NCBI GenBank assembly: GCA_018365895.1
Contig: JAGZJD010000026.1
Span: 1-31,296, forward strand
Direction: 5' to 3'
Origin: Lachnospiraceae bacterium
GTDB lineage: Bacteria; Bacillota_A; Clostridia; Lachnospirales; Lachnospiraceae
DNA length: 31,296 bases
The position numbers and the translations under genes are program-made. Positions 24,471-31,296 of this stretch are shown piece after piece (within the stretch, counting starts at the first letter, position 1; each line of letters begins with the position of its first letter). The notes below the pieces were generated by a model. It did not search any database, was not told the DNA's origin, and worked only from the letters and a program-made list of their open reading frames with translations.

Positions 24471-25553
24471 ATGAAAAAAATAAAGATTACATTTGCTGTT
24501 ATTGTAACTGATTTGCTTTTGCTTGTATTGGCAAGACGCTATGAAGCGCTGGCAGAATGGTATGGGAATGTGATTTATCCGATTTGGTTACAGACATTGG
24601 GCAGAGTGTGTGGGTGGTTTCCTGGTTCTGTAGTGGAATGGTTATTGTATGCGTTCGTATTTGTGACAGTGATATGGTTTGGCAGATTTTTGATACAAAT
24701 TCATAGGAGAATGCCGGGGACAAAAACGTTCTTTCTGAAAGGGATGCAGCGAGTACTTCTGTTTAGTGCAGTGTTATTTACATTATATACGGTGACTTGC
24801 GGAATAAATTATTATAAAACGTCCTTTACAGAAACGTATGGGATCAAGAAAGAAGTCTATACAACAGAAGAATTGTATCGTGCATGTGAAATTCTGGTAG
24901 AACGAATGAATGAGCTGTACGATCAGGTTAGAAGAAATAAAACCGGAGAAATGCTTGTTTCCAAAGGCGCACGAAGGGAAGCTGTGACGGCAATGCAGTC
25001 ACTTGGAGAGTCGTATGAAAAATTGGCAGGATTCTATCCACTACCAAAGGAACTTGCCGGATCGTGGATTTTGTCAGTTCAAGGATTGACAGGAGTTTAT
25101 TCACCATTTACAGTAGAAGCGAATTATAATAAGGAAATGACAGGATATAATCAGCCGTTTACGATGTGTCATGAGTTGGCACATTTGAAAGGATTTATGC
25201 AGGAAGAAGAAGCCAATATGATCGGTTTTCTGGCATGTGAGCAGTCGGAAGAACCAGAATTTCGCTATAGCAGTGCGATGATGGGATGGATTTATTGTGG
25301 AAATGAATTGTATGACAGGGATAAAGAAAAATATCAAAGATTGTCCGAAATACTTCCCAAGGAAGCGCACAAAGATTTGGAAGCGAATTCCAGGTTCTGG
25401 GATGAGCATGAGGGGATTATCTCTGAAGCTTCTGAAAAAATTAACGATGCCTACCTGAAAGCAAATCGACAGGAGGCAGGAGTGGAAAGTTATGATCAGG
25501 TAGCTGATCTGATTGTGCAGTATCTTATGAAAAAGGAGACAATATGGAAATAA
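24471..25553 (+). CDS. DUF3810-family membrane protein with zinc-peptidase-like motif
   Basis: A 360-residue protein with three N-terminal membrane segments (ITFAVIVTDLLLLVLA; VVEWLLYAFVFVTVIWFG; VLLFSAVLFTLYTVTCG), followed by a soluble domain of about 240 residues. That domain holds HELAH (His234, Glu235, His238) in MCHELAHLKGFMQEEEANMIGFLA, a pattern of a zinc metallopeptidase active site with a downstream glutamate as third ligand. This matches the DUF3810 family, whose substrate is unknown. The active site is probably on the outer side of the membrane. Start ATG follows ATAGGAGA. Its end overlaps hemW by ten bases, so the two genes are co-translated; a functional link to haem trafficking is not established. 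Confidence 0.82.
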   Translation: MKKIKITFAVIVTDLLLLVLARRYEALAEWYGNVIYPIWLQTLGRVCGWFPGSVVEWLLYAFVFVTVIWFGRFLIQIHRRMPGTKTFFLKGMQRVLLFSAVLFTLYTVTCGINYYKTSFTETYGIKKEVYTTEELYRACEILVERMNELYDQVRRNKTGEMLVSKGARREAVTAMQSLGESYEKLAGFYPLPKELAGSWILSVQGLTGVYSPFTVEANYNKEMTGYNQPFTMCHELAHLKGFMQEEEANMIGFLACEQSEEPEFRYSSAMMGWIYCGNELYDRDKEKYQRLSEILPKEAHKDLEANSRFWDEHEGIISEASEKINDAYLKANRQEAGVESYDQVADLIVQYLMKKETIWK

Positions 25554-26731
25554 ATAATACAAAGAAAAAAGAATTAGAGCTTTATATTCACATTCCTTTT
25601 TGTGTAAGAAAATGTGTGTACTGTGATTTTCTGTCAGGTCCGGCAATACCGGAAGAACAGAAGACATATGTGCGGGCGCTTATCAAAGAGATTAGAGCGG
25701 CTGCTTATTATAGCAGTCGATATGAAGTGACAACGATATTTTTCGGTGGTGGAACGCCTTCGCTTTTATCAGGAGAGCAGCTTGATGAAATTATGAAAGC
25801 GATAAAAGAGAGTTTTCTTATTAGAAAAGATGTGGAGATTACAATAGAAATGAATCCCGGAACAGCGAACCGGGAAAAATTAAAAGCATATCGGCGGGCA
25901 GGAATAAACCGATTGAGTATTGGATTGCAGTCAGCAAATAATCAGGAATTAAAGATATTGGGACGAATACACACGTTTGAAACTTTTTTAGAAACGTATC
26001 AGATGGCAAGAGAAGAAGGATTTGATAATATTAATGTAGATCTGATGTCGGCTCTTCCGGGACAAACAGAGACGAGCTATGAAGAGACGGTCAAAGAGGT
26101 GCTTAGACTTGCCCCAGAGCATATTTCTTCCTATAGTTTGATTATTGAAGAAGGAACACCGTTTTTTGAATGGTATGGCAAAGGAGAATCAAGTAGTATG
26201 CCGGAACTTCCGGACGAGGATACGGAGCGCTGTATGTATAAACGGACGAAAGAACTTCTGGAGGAAGCAGGATATTACCGTTATGAAGTGTCTAACTATG
26301 CACTTCCGGGAAAAGAATGTCGTCATAATATTGGATATTGGGAACGGAAGGATTATCTTGGCTTCGGAATCGGAGCAGCATCACTGATTGAGGAAACCCG
26401 CTTTTCTAATGTACGGGACAGAAGTGTCTATGTGCAGGCGTTGGAGCAATACGAAGGAGAAGAATTATGTTCAGTAATCCGGACAGAGAAAGAAGTGCTG
26501 TCAAAGGAGGATCAGATGAGTGAAACAATGATTCTTGGGCTTCGCATGATGAAGGGAATAGAAAAAGACAAATTTTATCAACGATTTGGGAAAACATTAG
26601 ATGAAGTGTATGGTGATGTTCTTAAAAAATATATTGACTGGGATTTTCTGGAACTAACACAAGACAACCGCGTGTGTTTTACAGAGCAGGGAATTTCAGT
26701 CAGCAATATTGTTCTGACAGATTTTCTATAG
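25544..26731 (+). CDS. hemW: HemW radical SAM protein (haem chaperone, formerly coproporphyrinogen oxidase-like)
   Basis: A 395-residue cytoplasmic radical SAM protein. CVRKCVYCDF near residue 21 is the CX3CX2C iron-sulfur motif without the extra cysteine of true HemN, which argues for HemW, a haem-binding chaperone. GGGTPSLL, EMNPGT, NRLSIGLQSANNQELKILGRIH and NVDLMSALPGQT are all typical, as is the C-terminal HemN-type domain. The ATG has AAAAGGAGA upstream. It precedes hrcA as in Bacillus, but a terminator overlapping its stop codon and a CIRCE-controlled promoter separate it from the heat-shock operon. Confidence 0.95.
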   Translation: MEINNTKKKELELYIHIPFCVRKCVYCDFLSGPAIPEEQKTYVRALIKEIRAAAYYSSRYEVTTIFFGGGTPSLLSGEQLDEIMKAIKESFLIRKDVEITIEMNPGTANREKLKAYRRAGINRLSIGLQSANNQELKILGRIHTFETFLETYQMAREEGFDNINVDLMSALPGQTETSYEETVKEVLRLAPEHISSYSLIIEEGTPFFEWYGKGESSSMPELPDEDTERCMYKRTKELLEEAGYYRYEVSNYALPGKECRHNIGYWERKDYLGFGIGAASLIEETRFSNVRDRSVYVQALEQYEGEELCSVIRTEKEVLSKEDQMSETMILGLRMMKGIEKDKFYQRFGKTLDEVYGDVLKKYIDWDFLELTQDNRVCFTEQGISVSNIVLTDFL

Positions 26732-26756
26732 AAGCTGACTGTTTTATAGATTTTTT
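26725..26756 (+). terminator. Terminator overlapping the hemW stop codon
   Basis: TCTATAGAA (26725-26733) pairs with TTTTATAGA (26742-26750), one G-T pair, eight-base loop, followed by TTTTTT (26751-26756). The stem includes the hemW TAG. It is AT-rich and so weaker than the other terminators here. Confidence 0.65.
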
Positions 26757-26768
26757 ATATTTAGGATG

Positions 26769-26797
26769 TTGACAAATAGGCTTGGTAGTGGTATTTT
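26769..26797 (+). promoter_or_regulatory. Promoter of the hrcA-grpE-dnaK operon
   Basis: A perfect TTGACA (26769-26774), a 17-base spacer and TATTTT (26792-26797). The CIRCE operator lies just downstream, from 26814, in the expected place for HrcA repression. Confidence 0.75.
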
Positions 26798-26813
26798 AGT
26801 ATCAGCGAATATG

Positions 26814-26840
26814 TTAGCACTCGAAAAAGAAGAGTGCTAA
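26814..26840. promoter_or_regulatory. CIRCE operator (HrcA binding site)
   Basis: TTAGCACTC, nine bases, GAGTGCTAA: an exact match to the CIRCE consensus. HrcA, encoded by the next gene, binds it as a repressor and releases it when GroEL is occupied by unfolded protein, so the operon regulates itself. Confidence 0.98.
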
Positions 26841-26862
26841 TAAGCTGAAAGGAAGTGAAAGT

Positions 26863-27903
26863 GTGGCAATACATGAGTTGGATGACAGAAAAACGAAGAT
26901 TCTTCAGGCAATTATTCAAAATTATCTTGAAACGGGAGAGCCGGTTGGTTCCAGAACGATTTCAAAATATACAGATCTTCATTTAAGTTCTGCGACGATT
27001 CGGAATGAGATGGCAGATCTGGAAGATCTGGGATATATTCTTCAGCCGCATACTTCCGCGGGAAGGATTCCTTCTGATAAGGGGTATCGATTCTATGTTG
27101 ATATGCTTATGGAAGAGAAGGAACAGGAGATTACCGAGATGAAAGATCTGGTGCTTGAGAAAGCTGATAAGATGGAGAAGCTTCTAAAGCAGGCAGCAAG
27201 AGTTCTTGCCCAGAATACGAATTATGCGACTATGATTTCGGCTCCGATTTCTAACCGAAACAAATTAAAATTCATCCAGCTTTCCAAAGTGGATGAAAAC
27301 CAGCTGATTGCAGTGATCGTCATGGAAGGCAATATCATTAAGAATAAGATTATTAATGTTGAACAGGAATTCAGTAATGGAACGCTTCTTAAGCTAAACA
27401 TGCTTTTGAACACAACATTAAATGGCATGTCTATTGAGGAGATTAATCTTGGATTGATTGCAAGACTGAAAGAACAGGCAGGAATCCATGGCAAAGTAAT
27501 CAGCAATGTTCTGGATGCAGTTGCCGAGGCAATTCAGATTGATGAAGATCTGGAGATTTATACAAGCGGCGCAACAAATATTTTCAAGTATCCGGAACTC
27601 AGTGATAATCAGAGTGCTCAGGAGATCATCAACGCATTTGAAGAGAAACAGCAACTGGCAGAGTTGGTAACAAAGACTCTTCAAAGTGAAGAAAATACCG
27701 GAATTCAAGTATACATTGGACAGGAGACACCGGTAAAGATGATGAAAGACTGCAGTGTCGTTACTGCTACTTATGAATTGGGCGAAGGCATGCAGGGAAC
27801 GATAGGAATTATCGGGCCAAAGCGAATGGATTATGAAAATGTTATGAAAACATTGAAAACATTAAAAACGGAACTGGATGCAGTATTCCATAAAGAAGAG
27901 TAG
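26863..27903 (+). CDS. hrcA: Heat-inducible transcription repressor HrcA
   Basis: A 346-residue repressor of class I heat-shock genes. The N-terminal winged helix shows LDDRKTKILQAIIQNYLETGEPVGSRT and SSATIRNEMADLEDLGYI, followed by QPHTSAGRIPSDKGYRFYVD, the family hallmark. The C-terminal HrcA domain includes ISNRNKLKFIQL and GIIGPKRMDYENVM. The start is GTG at 26863, with AAAGGAAG upstream; GTG 26861 is out of frame. It is the first gene of the heat-shock operon and is preceded by its own CIRCE site. Confidence 0.97.
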   Translation: MAIHELDDRKTKILQAIIQNYLETGEPVGSRTISKYTDLHLSSATIRNEMADLEDLGYILQPHTSAGRIPSDKGYRFYVDMLMEEKEQEITEMKDLVLEKADKMEKLLKQAARVLAQNTNYATMISAPISNRNKLKFIQLSKVDENQLIAVIVMEGNIIKNKIINVEQEFSNGTLLKLNMLLNTTLNGMSIEEINLGLIARLKEQAGIHGKVISNVLDAVAEAIQIDEDLEIYTSGATNIFKYPELSDNQSAQEIINAFEEKQQLAELVTKTLQSEENTGIQVYIGQETPVKMMKDCSVVTATYELGEGMQGTIGIIGPKRMDYENVMKTLKTLKTELDAVFHKEE

Positions 27904-27918
27904 AAAGGCGGTTTACCA

Positions 27919-28569
27919 GTGGAAAACGAAATGAGCAAAGAAGAAATGATAAAAGAAGCTGTAGAGGATGCAAAGAAAGCGGCAGCGGCTCAGGAAACAG
28001 AAGAAAACTGTGAAGAGAACGTAAAAGCAGAAGAAGCAGAGACAGCAGAGGAACATACAAAAGAAGCCGGGGAAGAGACTTCTGAAGAAAAAGAAGAGAA
28101 GAAGGGATTCTTCAAAAAGAAAAATAAAAAAGACAAAAAAGACGAAAAGATCGAAGAACTGACTGACCGTCTGACAAGACAGATGGCAGAATTTGATAAT
28201 TTCCGAAAACGTACTGAGAAAGAAAAAACACAGATGTACGAAGTAGGAGCCAAGAGTGTTGTAGAAAAGATCCTTCCGGTCGTTGATAATTTCGAAAGAG
28301 GGCTGGCGGCAGTTCCGGAAGAACAGAAGGAAGATCCATTTGTTCAGGGAATGGAAAAAATCTACAAACAGATGATGACAACCTTTGAAGAGATTGGAGT
28401 AAAACCGATCGAAGCAGTAGGCAAGGAATTTGATCCGGATTTCCATAATGCAGTCATGCATGCGGAGGACGAGGAACTTGGAGAGAACATTGTTGCCGAA
28501 GAGTTTCTGAAAGGATATATGTACCGTGACTCTGTTGTAAGACACAGCATGGTAAAAGTAGCAAATTAG
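27919..28569 (+). CDS. grpE: Nucleotide exchange factor GrpE
   Basis: GrpE releases ADP from DnaK. The 216-residue protein begins with GTG at 27919 (an in-frame ATG lies four codons later). It has a highly charged glutamate/lysine/alanine-rich stretch of about 75 residues, longer than in many GrpE proteins, including a lysine cluster FFKKKNKKDKKDEK. The conserved core follows: the long dimerising helix (RQMAEFDNFRKRTEKEK) and the C-terminal beta domain (VGKEFDPDFHNAVMH and VVAEEF-like ending GYMYRDSVVRHSMVKVA). Located 15 bases after hrcA, in the usual operon order. Confidence 0.96.
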   Translation: MENEMSKEEMIKEAVEDAKKAAAAQETEENCEENVKAEEAETAEEHTKEAGEETSEEKEEKKGFFKKKNKKDKKDEKIEELTDRLTRQMAEFDNFRKRTEKEKTQMYEVGAKSVVEKILPVVDNFERGLAAVPEEQKEDPFVQGMEKIYKQMMTTFEEIGVKPIEAVGKEFDPDFHNAVMHAEDEELGENIVAEEFLKGYMYRDSVVRHSMVKVAN

Positions 28570-28574
28570 CATAT

Positions 28575-30533
<1,959 letters not shown>

Positions 30534-30542
30534 AGAAACAGA

Positions 30543-30643
30543 TACAAAAAAGCTTTTGTACAAAAATAAGTAATGGTTCTGCGGAATCGGCAACAGGCCG
30601 GAAACGGCGTAAGTTCCGGTTTCGCAGAATTTACTGCTTGTAC
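30543..30643 (+). ncRNA. Structured intergenic RNA element between dnaK and dnaJ (candidate)
   Basis: Nested pairings span the gap: GTACAA (30558-30563) with TTGTAC (30638-30643), AGTAA (30569-30573) with TTACT (30631-30635), TTCTGCGGAA (30577-30586) with TTTCGCAGAA (30620-30629), and CCGGAA (30598-30603) with TTCCGG (30614-30619). Alternative local folds exist: GCCG-GAAA-CGGC (30597-30608) with a GNRA-type loop, and TACAAAA/TTTTGTA (30543-30560), which excludes the outer stem. No T-run follows, so it is not a simple terminator. I do not recognise a named RNA family. It could be an mRNA processing or stability element or a regulator of dnaJ. Confidence 0.5.
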
Positions 30644-30669
30644 GAGGGATGGAGAAAGGGAAGAATCAC

Positions 30670-31296
30670 ATGGCTGAAACAAAACGAGACTACTATGAAG
30701 TGTTAGGCGTTGATAAGAACGCTGATGACGCGACTTTGAAAAAAGCATATAGAGCCTTAGCAAAGAAGTATCATCCAGATATGAATCCGGGAGATAAAGA
30801 AGCCGAGAAAAAGTTCAAGGAGGCATCAGAAGCTTATGCGGTGTTAAGTGATGCTGAAAAACGACGCAAATATGATCAGTTTGGTCACGCTGCATTTGAC
30901 GGAGGTGCAGGAGGCGGAGCCGGCGGATTCGGCGGTTTTGATTTTAATGGGGCTGATTTTGGTGATATTTTTGGTGATATTTTTGGCGATTTATTCGGTG
31001 GAGGCGGCAGACGCGGTGGAGCCAATAATGGTCCGATGAAGGGCGCTAATATTCGCAAGAGCGTACGAATTACGTTTGAAGAAGCAGTGTTTGGCTGTGA
31101 GAAAGAGTTAGAAGTGACGCTGAAAGATCCTTGTGAAAAATGTAATGGAACAGGCGCAAAACCGGGAACTTCACCGGAGACTTGTCCGAAATGTGGAGGT
31201 CGTGGTCAGGTTGTCTATACATCTCAGTCTTTCTTTGGAACTGTTCAGAATGTCCAGACTTGTCCGGACTGTCATGGAACGGGTAAGATTATCCGC
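30670..31296 (+). CDS. dnaJ: Chaperone DnaJ (Hsp40), N-terminal part, runs off the window
   Basis: DnaJ delivers substrates to DnaK and stimulates its ATPase. The ATG at 30670 has GGAGAAAGGG upstream and the frame is open to the last base, giving 209 codons; the C-terminal part is outside. The J domain (residues 1-70) has the essential HPD at 35-37, followed by a glycine/phenylalanine region ([24 protein letters not shown]), then the zinc-finger domain, where three of four CxxCxGxG repeats are visible ([24 protein letters not shown]). This is a type I DnaJ, separated from dnaK by 136 bases of structured sequence. Confidence 0.98.
   Translation, partial: MAETKRDYYEVLGVDKNADDATLKKAYRALAKKYHPDMNPGDKEAEKKFKEASEAYAVLSDAEKRRKYDQFGHAAFDGGAGGGAGGFGGFDFNGADFGDIFGDIFGDLFGGGGRRGGANNGPMKGANIRKSVRITFEEAVFGCEKELEVTLKDPCEKCNGTGAKPGTSPETCPKCGGRGQVVYTSQSFFGTVQNVQTCPDCHGTGKIIR

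Noticed and set aside
27913..28572. 219-codon open frame opposite grpE
   Set aside because: A phenylalanine/cysteine-rich shadow of the lysine/glutamate-rich GrpE coding strand; no ribosome site or family pattern.

Overview
The window looks like chromosomal DNA of an anaerobic low-GC Firmicute, most likely a gut Lachnospiraceae member. This rests on Clostridia-type gene content, AGGAGG-type ribosome binding sites, a perfect CIRCE/HrcA heat-shock operator and a selenocysteine-containing glycine-reductase-type protein. No rRNA, tRNA, insertion sequence, phage gene or CRISPR array is visible, and no gap between genes exceeds 300 bases.

Layout. (1) 1-6444, plus strand: the end of an ABC-transporter ATPase, its large permease, then sbcD and sbcC, all with overlapping ends. 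sbcC carries an in-frame TGA 32 codons before its natural end. (2) 6542-7753, minus strand: argG, with a recognisable promoter and two ARG-box-like sites upstream. (3) 7991-14555, plus strand: a small YdcZ-type membrane protein, then comEA, a response regulator, a histidine kinase, a GerMN lipoprotein and comEC. (4) 14552-16064: a TetR-family repressor diverging from a single-domain ABC-F-like ATPase; the ATPase leader contains a terminator hairpin, and a short inverted repeat lies between the two promoters. (5) 16120-18980: holA and lepA. (6) 19003-24340: an accessory island, grdX, a TetR regulator, grdE, grdB (UGA = selenocysteine) and a YkvI-type transporter. (7) 24471-26731: a DUF3810 membrane metallopeptidase-like protein and hemW. 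(8) 26814-end: CIRCE, hrcA, grpE, dnaK, a structured intergenic element and the start of dnaJ.

The backbone comEA-comEC-holA-lepA-hemW-hrcA-grpE-dnaK-dnaJ follows the order known from Bacillus subtilis. Three blocks interrupt it here: the two-component/GerMN block between comEA and comEC, the tetR/ABC pair between comEC and holA, and the grd island (with the DUF3810 gene) between lepA and hemW.

The most interesting part is the grd island. It encodes only the substrate-binding component B (GrdE and GrdB) of a glycine/sarcosine/betaine reductase-type system, with its own regulator, a palindrome (TTATCGCGATAA) filling the spacer of the grdE promoter, a second copy near the grdE start, and a candidate transporter. 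Components A and C and the thioredoxin pair are not in the window, so the protein pair may feed an unidentified amine substrate into a core encoded elsewhere.
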